64,000 nt of DNA from positions 1 through 64,000 of the forward strand of contig CAIWCD010000002.1 in NCBI GenBank assembly GCA_903911145.1. Direction: 5' to 3'. This document shows positions 1 to 9,671 of this stretch, one piece after another. The notes under the pieces are model-generated. The model worked only from the letters and a program-made list of their open reading frames with translations, did not search any database and was not told where the DNA came from. Position 1 is the stretch's first letter, and the number at the start of each line of letters is the position of its first letter. This stretch comes from an uncultured delta proteobacterium. Its GTDB lineage: Bacteria > Myxococcota > Myxococcia > Myxococcales > 40CM-4-68-19. Position numbers and translations under genes: made by a program.

Positions 1-1
1 C

Positions 2-3000
2 GTCACGGCCAGGCACACGATCAAGGCGACCTTCACGCTCCAGACGTTTGCGATCACCACCTCGATGGATGGCAACGGCACCGGCACAATCTCGCCGACG
101 TCACCGACGGTGAACTACGGCGCGGACCAGGCGTTCACCATCACGGCTGCCGCCGGCTCGACGCTCACCGCAGTCACGGTCGATGGCTCGGCCGCCGCGG
201 TCGCGAGCCCGTACACGTTCCACACCGTCACCGCGACACACACGATCAAGGCGACCTTCACGCTCCAGACGTTTGCAATCACGACGTCGATGGACGGAAC
301 CGGCGCCGGCACAATCTCGCCGACGTCACCGGCGGTGAACTACGGCGCGGACCAGGCCTTCACCATCACGGCGAACGCCAACTCGACGCTCACTGCAGTC
401 ACGGTCGACGGCTCGGCGGCCGCTGTCGCGAGTCCGTACACGTTCCACACCGTCACCGCCACGCACACCATCAAGGCGACCTTCACGCTCAAGACGTTTG
501 CGATCACGACGTCGATGGATGGCAACGGCAGCGGCACCATCTCGCCAACCTCGCCGACGGTGAACTACGGCGCGGACCAGGCGTTCACCATCACGCCGGC
601 CACGGGCTCGACGCTCACTGCAGTCACAGTCGACGGCTCGGCCGCCGCTGTCGCGAGTCCGTACACGTTCCACACCGTCACCGCCACGCACACCATCAAG
701 GCGACCTTCACGCTCCAGACGTTCGCGATCACGACATCGATGGACGGCAACGGCAGCGGCACCATCTCGCCGACGTCGCCGACGGTGAACTACGGCGCAG
801 ACCAGGCGTTCACCATCACGGCGGCCACGGGCTCGACGCTCACCGCAGTCACGGTCGACGGCTCGGCCGCCGCTGTCGCGAGTCCGTACACGTTCCACAC
901 CGTCACCGCCACGCACACCATCAAGGCGACCTTCACGCTCCAGACGTTCAACATCACGTCCTCGGTCGACGGGACCGGCAACGGCACCGGCACGATCTCG
1001 CCCTCGGGCGTGACGAGCGTGAACTACGACGCGAGCCAGACGTTCAACTTCTCGCCCGCGAGCAGTTCCGTGGTCAGCGCGGTCACCGTCGACGGCAGCC
1101 CGGTCGCTCTTGCGGCCAGCTACTCGTTCAACAACGTCAGGGCGACGCACACCATCTCCGTGAAGTTCGCGCTCAAGACGTTCACCATCACGGCCTCTGC
1201 TGGCCCGCACGGGAGCATCTCGCCGCCGGGCGCGACGAGCGTGAACGATGGCAGCAGCCAGACCTTCACGATCACGCCGGCGAGCGGCTACATGGTCAAC
1301 GACGTGACCGTCGACAACGCGTCGGTCGGCGCCGTGACGACGTACACGTTCACCAACGTCACCGCGACGCACACCATCTCGGTGACGTTCGTGATCCAGA
1401 CGTTCACGATCACGCCCTCGAGCGACGGCACGGGCAGCGGGACGATCGCGCCCGGAACACAGCAGACGGTCAGCTCGGGCGGCAGCCAGCAGTTCACCAT
1501 TTCGCCCGCGGCCAACTCGACGTTCAGCGCGCTGGCCGTCGATGGCAGCGCCGTCACCGTGCAGAGCCCGTACACGTTCAGCAACGTCACGGCCTCGCAC
1601 ACCATCAAGGCCACGTTCACCAAGAAGACCTTCACGCTGACGCCGTCGATCGATGGCACGGGCAACGGCACCGGCACGGTCTCGCCCGCGACGGCGCAGA
1701 CGGTGAACTACGGCGACAACCAGACCTTCACGTTCACGCCTGACGCCAGCTCGACGGTCAGCGCGGTCACGATGGACGGCTCGCCGGTTGCCACTGCGAA
1801 CTCGTACCCGTTCACCAACGTCACCGGCTCGCACACCATCTCGGTGAAGTTCGCGCTCAAGACGTTCGCCATCACCGTCTCGGCGGGCACCAACGGAACC
1901 ATCACGCCCGGCACGACGCAGACGGTGAACTACGGCGCATCCCAGTCGTTCACCATCGCGGCCAGCAGCGGCTATCACATCGTCGACGTGCTCGTGGATG
2001 GCTCCTCTGCAGGCGCGATCACGAGCTACAGCTTCACCAACGTCACGGGCACGCACAGCATCAGCGCGACGTTCGCCATCACCTGCGCGAGCGACAGCGA
2101 CTGCTCGTCGGGCAACTACTGCGACACGACGCTCACGCCGCACGCCTGCGTGCCGAAGAAGGACACGGGCGCCTGCACCGCGAACGACCAGTGCTCGAGC
2201 AACGCCTGCACCGATGGCGTCTGCTGCAACCGGGCCTGCAACGGCCAGTGCGAGGCGTGCGATGTCCAGGGGCACAGCGGCACCTGCACCACGCTGACGA
2301 GCGGAGAGCCGCACGGGGCGCGGACGAGCTGCACCGGCAACGGAACGCTCTGCGGTGGAAGCTGCACCGGCGCGAGCGCGACGGCCTGCACCTATCCCGG
2401 CTCGGGCACGCAGTGCATCGCGGCCTCGTGCACCAACGGCGTCGCCACTTCCGAGGCGGGCTGCGCAGGAGACGGAACCTGCCCCGCGATCACCACCAAC
2501 TCGTGCGGCACCTATACCTGCGAGGCGGACGGCGGCACCGCCTGCAACAGCGCCTGCACGAGCGACACCGACTGCTCGACGGGCAACTGGTGCAACGGAA
2601 GCAACAAGTGCGTTCCCAAGGAGCCGAACAGCCCGGCCAACACCTGCACCGCGAACGACCAGTGCGTAAGCGGCCACTGCACCGACGGCTTCTGCTGCGA
2701 CACCGCGTGCAACGGCCAGTGCCAGGCGTGCGACGTTGCGGGCAGCGAGGGAACCTGCTCGCCGACGCCTGCGAACGGCGCCCCTCACGGCATCCGCGCG
2801 GCCTGCGCAACCGACGGCAGCGACTGCGGCGGCGCCTGCGACGGAACGCGCGTGCTCGCCTGCGCCTATCCGGGCAGCGACACGCAGTGCCGCGGCGCCT
2901 CGTGCGCGGCGGGAACGGCGACGCTGGCAGCGGGCTGCAACGGCGCGGGTGCTTGCCCGAGCGTGCAGACCGAAACCTGCTCTCCGTACGTCTGCGGAGC

Positions 3001-6000
3001 GAACGCCTGCACGGGCAATTGCCACAGCGACACCGACTGCGTCTCGGGCGACTGGTGCTCAGGCGGCGTCTGCGTGCCCAAGCTCAATCCGGGCCAACTC
3101 TGCTCGGCGACCGACCAGTGCGGCAGCGGCTTCTGCGTCGACGGGGTCTGCTGCGACACGACCTGCAACGGCCAGTGCGAGGCCTGCGCTGAGAGCGGAC
3201 ACGAGGGAACCTGCTCGCCCGTCGCGGGAGCACCGCGCGCAGGCCGCAATGCCTGCGCGACCGACGGCACCGACTGCGGCGGCGCGTGCGACGCGGTCCA
3301 CACCTCGGCGTGCGCGTATCCCGGTTCCTCGACGAGCTGCCGCGGAGCCTCGTGCACCGACGGAACGGCGATCCTCGCGGCAGGCTGCAACAGCGCCGGC
3401 GCATGCCCGCCCGAGCAGGACATCAGCTGCGGCGGCTTCGCGTGCGGCAGCACGATCTGCAACGGCGACTGCACGATCGACAGCGACTGCGCGACCGGAA
3501 ACTACTGCGCGGCCGGCATCTGCACGCCGAAGAGTGCGCCCGGCTCGGTCTGCAGCGCGGCCGATCAATGCGCGAGCGGAAACTGCGTCGACGGTGTCTG
3601 CTGCGACACGGCCTGCACCGACCAGTGCGCGGCGTGCGATGTGCCCGGACACGTCGGAACCTGCTCGCCGGTCCTCACCGGTGCGGCTCCCGAAGGCGCG
3701 CGCCAGGCCTGCGCGTCTGACGGCACCAGCTGCGGCGGCGCCTGCGACGGAACGACGACGGCCAGCTGCGCCTATCCCGACACGAGCTGCCGCGGCGCGA
3801 GCTGCACGAGCGGTGTCGCGACTCTCTCGGCTGCCTGCGATGGACACGGAAGCTGCCCGCCCGTGCAGACCCAGAGCTGCGGCGCGTTCATCTGCGGCGC
3901 GAACGCCTGCAACGGAAACTGCCAGAGCAACTCCGACTGCGCCGCGGGCAACTTCTGCTCGGCCGGCGTCTGCACCGCGACGCTCTCCAACGGCGGAGCA
4001 TGCAGCGCGGCCAGCCAGTGCACGAGCGGCTCGTGCGTCGACGGCGTCTGCTGCAACACCGCCTGCGATGGCCAGTGCGAGGCCTGCGATGTCGCCACCC
4101 ACGTCGGCACGTGCAGCGCAGTCACGGGCGATCCGCACGGCTCGCGCACGGCCTGCGCGACCGATGGAACGGCCTGCGGCGGCGCGTGCGACGGCACGAA
4201 CGCCACCGGCTGCGCCTATCCGACGAACTCGACGCAGTGCCGCGCCGCCTCCTGCGCGGACGGCGTGACGACCAGCTCCTCGAGCTGCGTCGGCACCGGC
4301 GCCTGCCCTGCTGCGTCGCAGAACACGTGCGGCATCTACGCGTGCGAAGGCACCACCTGCGCGACGAGCTGCACGAGCAACGCGGAGTGCGCAGCCGGCT
4401 CGACATGCGTCGCGCAACGCTGCGTCCTCGACGGAACCCCCGGCGTCTGGACGGTCGCGGGCTCGGGCGGCTGTGCCTCGGGCGGCGCAGGAAATCTCCT
4501 CCCTCTGCTTGGCCTCGCGATCTTCGCGCTGCTGCAGTTCATGCGGCGCAACGCGCGCAAGTCCGCGCTGGTGGCGGTCCTCCTCGTTCTCGCCGCGCCG
4601 ATGGGAGCGTTCGCGCAGTCGACCGTGCCGACCGACACGTCGCTCGTCATCGACCGCTTCCAACCCGGCGCGGGCGTCTACGACCTGCTCGGCGTCGGCT
4701 CGGCAGAGACGCCCGATCACCTCGCGTTTCATCTCTCCGCGTTCATCGACTACGCCAACCAGCCGCTGCGGCTGATCGCGAACGGCCAGCCCAGCCAGCA
4801 AGTGCTGCTGCTGCGCTACCAGTCGATGCTGTATCTCGGCGCGAGCATCGGTCTGTTCGATCGATTTGAACTCGGCTTCGTGCTGCCCACGCTGATCGCG
4901 CAGAAGTCCGGCTCGACGGAAGTGCTCGGCCCGACGTTGACGAGTGCGGGCTCTGGCGTCGGCGATATCCGTTTCGTCCCCAAGGCGAAGCTCTACGGCG
5001 GCAAGCGGCTCGTCTTCGCGGTGGCACTTCCCTTCACGCTTCCCACCGGCTCGGGCCACGCCTACCTGAGCCAGGGCCGCGCGACGTTCAGCCCCGAGCT
5101 GCGACTGGAGACGAATCAGAACTGGCTCCCGTTTCAGCTGATGGCCAATGCCGGCGTCGCTCTGCGCAACACGCGCGTGCTCGGCGATCTCAATCTCAGC
5201 AACGCCTTTACGTGGGGCGGCGCCGCGCAGGTTCCCTTCCACCTCTCGACGCAGAAGTTCGCCGCACTCGCCACGATCGCGGGCGAGCTCGGACTTTCTG
5301 TGAACCATCCGTCGGAGCGGCCGATGGAGGCGATGGGCGCCTTGCGCTGGTTCACTCCGGCGAGCGTCGATGTCACGCTCGGCGCGGGTCCCGGCATCAC
5401 CAACGGCTACGGCACGCCGCGCTTTCGCCTCTTCGGTGGGCTCGCCTACAACCCGGCCAAGGCGCAGCCCGCGGCGCCCGAGAAGCCCGCGTTCTGTCTG
5501 CTCGCGGCCGATACCTATCTGCGCACGCCGGCGGGCCAGGCGATCGATGTGCCGATCAACGCGATGGCACAGTCGGGCCAGCCGATCACGGTCTCGCGCA
5601 CTGAGCCGCCCTCGCACGGCGCGGTGCAGAAGGCCGCGAGCGGTGCGCTGCAGTACCTGCCCGCCGATGGCTACTCGGGCAAGGATGAGTTCGCGCTGAT
5701 CGTCAGCGATGGCAGCGAGCGCACCGCACGCCAGAAGGTCGTCGTCGATGTGCTCCCGCCGCCTCCGCCTCCGCCGCCCGCGCCGGTCGCAGAGCTGCCG
5801 CTGCCTCCGATGCCGATGCCCGAGCCGCTGCCGCCTCCGCCGCCTCCTCCGCCAGCAGCCAACGAGCCCGAGCGGATCATCCGCAACGGACACATCGCGC
5901 TGCTCGCGCCGGTGCAGTTCGCGGTCGACAAGGACATCATCCTGCGCAAGTCGATGCCGATCCTCGACAAGGTCGCGCAGATCCTCCGCGAGAATCCCGA

Positions 6001-6532
6001 CTACAAGAAGGTCAGCATCGAGGGCCACACCGACAGCCAGGGCGCGGCCGAGCACAACCTCGATCTCTCGCAGCGCCGCGCCAACTCGGTCATGCGCTAT
6101 CTGATCAAGGACAAGATCGACGCGGCCCGCCTTGAGGCGCATGGCTTCGGGCAGGACAAGCCGATCGAGAGCAACGCGAGCCCCAAGGGGCGCGCGCGCA
6201 ATCGTCGCGTCGAGTTCGTCGTCACCGACGGGCCGATGCCCGACACCAAGCCGAGCGCGACTCCCGCGAAGCCCGCGCCGAGCGATGCCGCGAAGCCCGC
6301 GCCGAGCGATGCCGCGAAGCCCGCGCCGAGCGATGCCGCGAAGCCCGCGCCAAGCGATTCTGCGAAGCCCGCGCCGAGCGACGCCGCGAAGCCTGCGCCG
6401 AGCGATGCTGCTGCGGCCTCGCCGAAGAAGACGCACAAGAAGCCTGCGCCGAAGACCGCGCCCGCTGATGCGTCGCAGGATCTGCCGCTCGACGCGCTTC
6501 CGTCGCTGCCTCCTCTGCCGTCGAGCAAGTAG
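2..6532 (+). CDS. Large surface/secreted protein, 5' end off window: ~75-aa InlB-B-like repeats, then Cys-rich repeats, MYXO-CTERM-like segment, second signal peptide, Pro-rich linker, OmpA C-terminal domain and KPAPSDAA repeats
   Basis: Frame is open from base 2 (VTARHTIKATFTLQTF...), so the listed Met at 65 is internal. Repeats of TVNYGADQAFTIT...TATHTIKATFTLQTF; Cys-rich units DGVCC.TAC.GQCEACD...; OmpA motif VSIEGHTDSQGAAEHNLDLSQRRANSV. Confidence 0.85.
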   Translation, partial: VTARHTIKATFTLQTFAITTSMDGNGTGTISPTSPTVNYGADQAFTITAAAGSTLTAVTVDGSAAAVASPYTFHTVTATHTIKATFTLQTFAITTSMDGTGAGTISPTSPAVNYGADQAFTITANANSTLTAVTVDGSAAAVASPYTFHTVTATHTIKATFTLKTFAITTSMDGNGSGTISPTSPTVNYGADQAFTITPATGSTLTAVTVDGSAAAVASPYTFHTVTATHTIKATFTLQTFAITTSMDGNGSGTISPTSPTVNYGADQAFTITAATGSTLTAVTVDGSAAAVASPYTFHTVTATHTIKATFTLQTFNITSSVDGTGNGTGTISPSGVTSVNYDASQTFNFSPASSSVVSAVTVDGSPVALAASYSFNNVRATHTISVKFALKTFTITASAGPHGSISPPGATSVNDGSSQTFTITPASGYMVNDVTVDNASVGAVTTYTFTNVTATHTISVTFVIQTFTITPSSDGTGSGTIAPGTQQTVSSGGSQQFTISPAANSTFSALAVDGSAVTVQSPYTFSNVTASHTIKATFTKKTFTLTPSIDGTGNGTGTVSPATAQTVNYGDNQTFTFTPDASSTVSAVTMDGSPVATANSYPFTNVTGSHTISVKFALKTFAITVSAGTNGTITPGTTQTVNYGASQSFTIAASSGYHIVDVLVDGSSAGAITSYSFTNVTGTHSISATFAITCASDSDCSSGNYCDTTLTPHACVPKKDTGACTANDQCSSNACTDGVCCNRACNGQCEACDVQGHSGTCTTLTSGEPHGARTSCTGNGTLCGGSCTGASATACTYPGSGTQCIAASCTNGVATSEAGCAGDGTCPAITTNSCGTYTCEADGGTACNSACTSDTDCSTGNWCNGSNKCVPKEPNSPANTCTANDQCVSGHCTDGFCCDTACNGQCQACDVAGSEGTCSPTPANGAPHGIRAACATDGSDCGGACDGTRVLACAYPGSDTQCRGASCAAGTATLAAGCNGAGACPSVQTETCSPYVCGANACTGNCHSDTDCVSGDWCSGGVCVPKLNPGQLCSATDQCGSGFCVDGVCCDTTCNGQCEACAESGHEGTCSPVAGAPRAGRNACATDGTDCGGACDAVHTSACAYPGSSTSCRGASCTDGTAILAAGCNSAGACPPEQDISCGGFACGSTICNGDCTIDSDCATGNYCAAGICTPKSAPGSVCSAADQCASGNCVDGVCCDTACTDQCAACDVPGHVGTCSPVLTGAAPEGARQACASDGTSCGGACDGTTTASCAYPDTSCRGASCTSGVATLSAACDGHGSCPPVQTQSCGAFICGANACNGNCQSNSDCAAGNFCSAGVCTATLSNGGACSAASQCTSGSCVDGVCCNTACDGQCEACDVATHVGTCSAVTGDPHGSRTACATDGTACGGACDGTNATGCAYPTNSTQCRAASCADGVTTSSSSCVGTGACPAASQNTCGIYACEGTTCATSCTSNAECAAGSTCVAQRCVLDGTPGVWTVAGSGGCASGGAGNLLPLLGLAIFALLQFMRRNARKSALVAVLLVLAAPMGAFAQSTVPTDTSLVIDRFQPGAGVYDLLGVGSAETPDHLAFHLSAFIDYANQPLRLIANGQPSQQVLLLRYQSMLYLGASIGLFDRFELGFVLPTLIAQKSGSTEVLGPTLTSAGSGVGDIRFVPKAKLYGGKRLVFAVALPFTLPTGSGHAYLSQGRATFSPELRLETNQNWLPFQLMANAGVALRNTRVLGDLNLSNAFTWGGAAQVPFHLSTQKFAALATIAGELGLSVNHPSERPMEAMGALRWFTPASVDVTLGAGPGITNGYGTPRFRLFGGLAYNPAKAQPAAPEKPAFCLLAADTYLRTPAGQAIDVPINAMAQSGQPITVSRTEPPSHGAVQKAASGALQYLPADGYSGKDEFALIVSDGSERTARQKVVVDVLPPPPPPPPAPVAELPLPPMPMPEPLPPPPPPPPAANEPERIIRNGHIALLAPVQFAVDKDIILRKSMPILDKVAQILRENPDYKKVSIEGHTDSQGAAEHNLDLSQRRANSVMRYLIKDKIDAARLEAHGFGQDKPIESNASPKGRARNRRVEFVVTDGPMPDTKPSATPAKPAPSDAAKPAPSDAAKPAPSDAAKPAPSDSAKPAPSDAAKPAPSDAAAASPKKTHKKPAPKTAPADASQDLPLDALPSLPPLPSSK
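65..964 (+). repeat. Tandem ~225 bp (75 aa) near-identical coding repeats, about four units, more upstream of the window
   Basis: Translated units nearly identical; antisense ORFs recur at 115/340/565/790, i.e. exactly 225 bp apart. Confidence 0.9.
2080..4430 (+). repeat. Degenerate ~190-aa Cys-rich coding repeats
   Basis: Recurring pattern SDxDCxxGxxC...DQCxSGxCxDGVCC...CxGQCxACD...GTCSP...ACxxDGxxCGGxCDG...CAYP...CRxASC. Confidence 0.8.
6268..6411 (+). repeat. 24 bp tandem repeat encoding AKPAPSDA, about six units
   Basis: gcgaagcccgcgccgagcgatgcc repeated with few substitutions. Confidence 0.85.
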
Positions 6533-6578
6533 CGGGATGAATCAAGCTCGAGCCTCGTTGCTCGAGCGGTGCACCCCA

Positions 6579-6612
6579 AACCCCACGTGGCCGCGATCGG
6601 CTGCGTGGGGTT
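6579..6612. terminator. Stem-loop between convergent genes
   Basis: aaccccacg...cgtggggtt, 9 bp perfect stem plus inner ccg/cgg pairing; no T-run. Confidence 0.5.
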
Positions 6613-6645
6613 CAACGCGTTCTGGAGCAGGCCAGTGGCAGACGA

Positions 6646-7977
6646 TCAGTGCAGCTGGTGCCAGAGCAGGGCAGCCCAGTAGAGATCGAGCAGAGCCCAG
6701 AGCCCGACGGCGACGCGAAGAAACCAGGTGCCGAAGCGGAAGAGCTGAAATCGCGAGACGACAAAGAACGCCACCAGAGCGAGGCCGTTCTTCACCGCGA
6801 GATATCCCCACGGATGGTGCAGCACGAGAGGCCGCAGGAGAGGATTTGCCTCCTGCACAAGACCTTCGCGCACGAACTTCCACGTCAGCGCAGTATCGAC
6901 GAGCGCAAGGACGCCATAGGCCGCAAACCAGGGCCAGATGCGGGTGGTCGGGCGATCGGCGAAGAGGTCGCTGGCACGCGTGAGCCGCTCGGGAACGTAG
7001 ACGCGACGGCCGAAGAGGATGAAGCGGTTGAGGAAGCTGGTGGGTCTGCGGCGGCGCTCGGGGCCGGCGTAGCTCGAGGTGACGACCCAATCGTATTCGG
7101 GGACTGCGAGCGCGCCCGCACGCACGTCCTCTTCGGGCGCCGCGTCGGGCATGGCGAACTCGCTGAGCTCCTCGAGCGCCTTCGCGTGCGCGTCGACGAG
7201 AAGCTCCCACTGCTCGGACCGCGGCTGCTCGCTCAAGATCCCCAGTACCGCCGTGATCCGCGGCTCCTGGCTCCACGGCAAGAGCACGACGTAGGCGTAG
7301 AGATTCTCGTCCTCGGCGTACTGCGCGTAGACCTCGCTCTCCTCGGAGAGGTGGCCGAAGCGGGCGAGCACGGGATGCTTGCGCAGCTTGCGATCAACAG
7401 CGGCCGCGCGCGACTTGATCGGCCAGAGCCAGCGGCGCACGAGGTCGGCCCGCAGCGCCTCGATGCGCTTGTTTCCGCGCAGGACGAACTGGAGCTGCAG
7501 CGCGAGCGGATCGGGCCCGAGCGGCCGCACGACCGCGCCCCGCACCTGAGCGAGCCGCATCGCCGTCGCGCGAATCAGCTCCTCGATCTTCTCCCAGCCC
7601 GCGCCGTGAACGACGCTGCGCGAATTGGAGGCCTCGTCATTTCCGGCGATCGCCTTGTCGATGACGCGAGCGATCTTTTCCGGAGTCGCGCTCTGCGGAA
7701 TCACGCGCGCGACCAGGCCCCGCGCACGCGCGCCGACGATCTCGGGGAGATCGGCATATTCGGCCAGCAGAATACGGCGCATATCCGGAGCGGCACGCAT
7801 GCAATCGCGCAGCAGCGCCAGCGAATCGCCGCCGGACATTCGATAGCGCACGACCATCGCATCGAATCGCCGCGAGGCAACCAGCTTGAGCGCCGCGTCC
7901 GCGTCTTCGGCGACGACCTGCTCATACCCGCGCAAGGCAGGCAGCGGCTCTCCAATGATGAGTGCGGACGCCCCCAT
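6646..7977 (-). CDS. Receiver-like N-terminus fused to a DUF5658-like membrane C-terminus
   Basis: Start at MGASALIIGEPLPALRGYEQVVAEDADAAL...; C-terminus DTALTWKFVREGLVQEANPLLRPLVLHHPWGYLAVKNGLALVAFFVV. Confidence 0.65.
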   Translation of the reverse strand: MGASALIIGEPLPALRGYEQVVAEDADAALKLVASRRFDAMVVRYRMSGGDSLALLRDCMRAAPDMRRILLAEYADLPEIVGARARGLVARVIPQSATPEKIARVIDKAIAGNDEASNSRSVVHGAGWEKIEELIRATAMRLAQVRGAVVRPLGPDPLALQLQFVLRGNKRIEALRADLVRRWLWPIKSRAAAVDRKLRKHPVLARFGHLSEESEVYAQYAEDENLYAYVVLLPWSQEPRITAVLGILSEQPRSEQWELLVDAHAKALEELSEFAMPDAAPEEDVRAGALAVPEYDWVVTSSYAGPERRRRPTSFLNRFILFGRRVYVPERLTRASDLFADRPTTRIWPWFAAYGVLALVDTALTWKFVREGLVQEANPLLRPLVLHHPWGYLAVKNGLALVAFFVVSRFQLFRFGTWFLRVAVGLWALLDLYWAALLWHQLH

Positions 7978-8056
7978 GTAATGGAGATTATCAGAGCGAT
8001 ATGCGCGCCCGGCGGGAACGATGCTCCGACAAATCACCGATGCCGCGGCGATTGAC

Positions 8057-8473
8057 CTATTCGGGAACGTTGCGGAGGAAATCGGCGACGCCCGCGAGCC
8101 GCTGCTCGAGGTATTGGCGCACCTCGGGCGTCACCGTCTCGATCGCGAGCGCGGCGTTCAGGCAGCGCATCCACGCATCGCGCATCGAGATATCAACGCG
8201 CACGTGCATATGCCGCATGCGCAGGCGAGGATGGCCGTGCTGCGCGATATAGTCCTGCGGTCCACCGAGCCAGCCGATGAAGAAGAGGCCGAGCCGATCG
8301 CGGACGCCTTCACTGACGCGGCCCTGCGCATCGCGCTCGTGCAGCGCCGCGAGTTCGGGCTCGTGCGCATCCATCGCGTCGTAGAAACGCGCCACCATCG
8401 CGCGCACGCCTGCGTCTCCGCCCATGCGCAGGTAGGGACTATCGGTCGCTGTCGGAACCCATTCAGCCGTCAT
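8057..8473 (-). CDS. Group II truncated haemoglobin
   Basis: GGDAGVRAMVARFYDAMD...GWLGGPQDYIAQHGHPRLRMRHMHVRVDISMRDAWMRCL: group II HGHPRLRMRH and G8 Trp. Confidence 0.9.
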   Translation of the reverse strand: MTAEWVPTATDSPYLRMGGDAGVRAMVARFYDAMDAHEPELAALHERDAQGRVSEGVRDRLGLFFIGWLGGPQDYIAQHGHPRLRMRHMHVRVDISMRDAWMRCLNAALAIETVTPEVRQYLEQRLAGVADFLRNVPE

Positions 8474-9590
8474 GGGCAGACGCTGACATCCGAGGCGCCG
8501 CCGGTGCAACCGATTCGTGCGCCGCCGGGTGCGGATCTTCATCGCGCAGCAGCACGCCGCGAAAGCGCCGATTGGCATGGATGAACGATTCGCGATCGAG
8601 CGCGGGATTGAATCTCTCTCTGCGGCCCATATGCTCGATATACCAACGCAGATATCCCGGATGGATGAGCATTGGCAGGCGCGCGGCCTCGGATTCGGCA
8701 AGCAGCGTCGGACGCAGTTCGCGCGCGAGCGGCCCCAGCGCCCAGCGGCTCACGCTCGGATAGAGATGGTGCTCGAGGTGATAGCTGAGGTTGAAGAAGA
8801 GGCCGCGCACGATTGGATTGGAGTCGATCGTTCGCGCGACAAAGAAGGAGCGGTCGCGCATGGGCAGCGCGTCGAGTCGATATCCCGCGGTCAGCGTGTG
8901 CAGCGGCAAGGTCGCGAGCGTCGTGAGCGTGAGCCCGATGAGAAATGGCGCGAGCAGCGCGATCAGCAGCACGCGCAGAAGCGCGCCGTGGGCCTGCGCC
9001 CAGAGGCAGATCGGGATCCAGAGCGCGGCCATGCAGAGCAGATCGAGCGCGGTCGCACGCAGAAGTCCGGCGCGCGATTCGCCTCGCTTCTCCGCTGATA
9101 ACCACTCGAAGAAGTGAACCGCCTGCACGCCCGGCGCAAAGATCAGCGCCGCGAAGGGACTCCGCGCGACGCTCGCGAGCTTGCTGCGCGCGGGCGAGCG
9201 CGCCGCGTGGGCCTCGGTGAAATCGAGCACCTCGGGATCGCCTTCGACAAGGCCTGCGGCGCGGTGGTGCTCGAGATGCGACATTCGCAGAAACGAATAT
9301 GGACTGAAGAAGTAGGCACCGATGATTCGCCCGAGCCAGGTATGCGCGGCGTTTTGATGAAAGAGCGAGGCGTGCATGCAGTCGTGCAGGATGAGGACCA
9401 TCTGCACCGAGAGCAGCCCCAGCGCGGTCGAGAGCAGCATCGCCGCGGGCAGGCTCTGCACGCGTGCTGCAGTGACGACGCCAAGGAGAAGCGCGAGCAG
9501 AACCAGCGACGAGAAGAGAAGTTCGCGCACTGGATGCTTGCGCAGATGCGTAGCAAGCAGCGGCGGGAGCGAGACGGCCTTCACGCTCAT
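8463..9590 (-). CDS. Fatty acid desaturase
   Basis: His boxes HDCMH, HLEHH and HLEHH (YHLEHHLYPSV) with membrane helices; start MSVKAVSLPPLL at 9590. Confidence 0.9.
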   Translation of the reverse strand: MSVKAVSLPPLLATHLRKHPVRELLFSSLVLLALLLGVVTAARVQSLPAAMLLSTALGLLSVQMVLILHDCMHASLFHQNAAHTWLGRIIGAYFFSPYSFLRMSHLEHHRAAGLVEGDPEVLDFTEAHAARSPARSKLASVARSPFAALIFAPGVQAVHFFEWLSAEKRGESRAGLLRATALDLLCMAALWIPICLWAQAHGALLRVLLIALLAPFLIGLTLTTLATLPLHTLTAGYRLDALPMRDRSFFVARTIDSNPIVRGLFFNLSYHLEHHLYPSVSRWALGPLARELRPTLLAESEAARLPMLIHPGYLRWYIEHMGRRERFNPALDRESFIHANRRFRGVLLRDEDPHPAAHESVAPAAPRMSASAHDG

Positions 9591-9671
9591 CGGTTCACGC
9601 GATGCACGCGTCGCAGCCGGGGGAAGCGCCCGCCCGCGTTCAATGGTATCGCCTCGCTTCTGGAGGTTGCC

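Noticed and set aside
65-964. Regularly spaced 225 bp repeats considered as a CRISPR-like or satellite array
   Set aside because: Repeats are contiguous, in frame and encode a known type of surface repeat domain; there are no spacers.
326-6436. Antisense ORFs of 899 and 1125 aa opposite the repeat/OmpA gene
   Set aside because: Arg/Ala-rich, no domain signatures, and their open frames follow from high GC3 and repetition of the sense gene.
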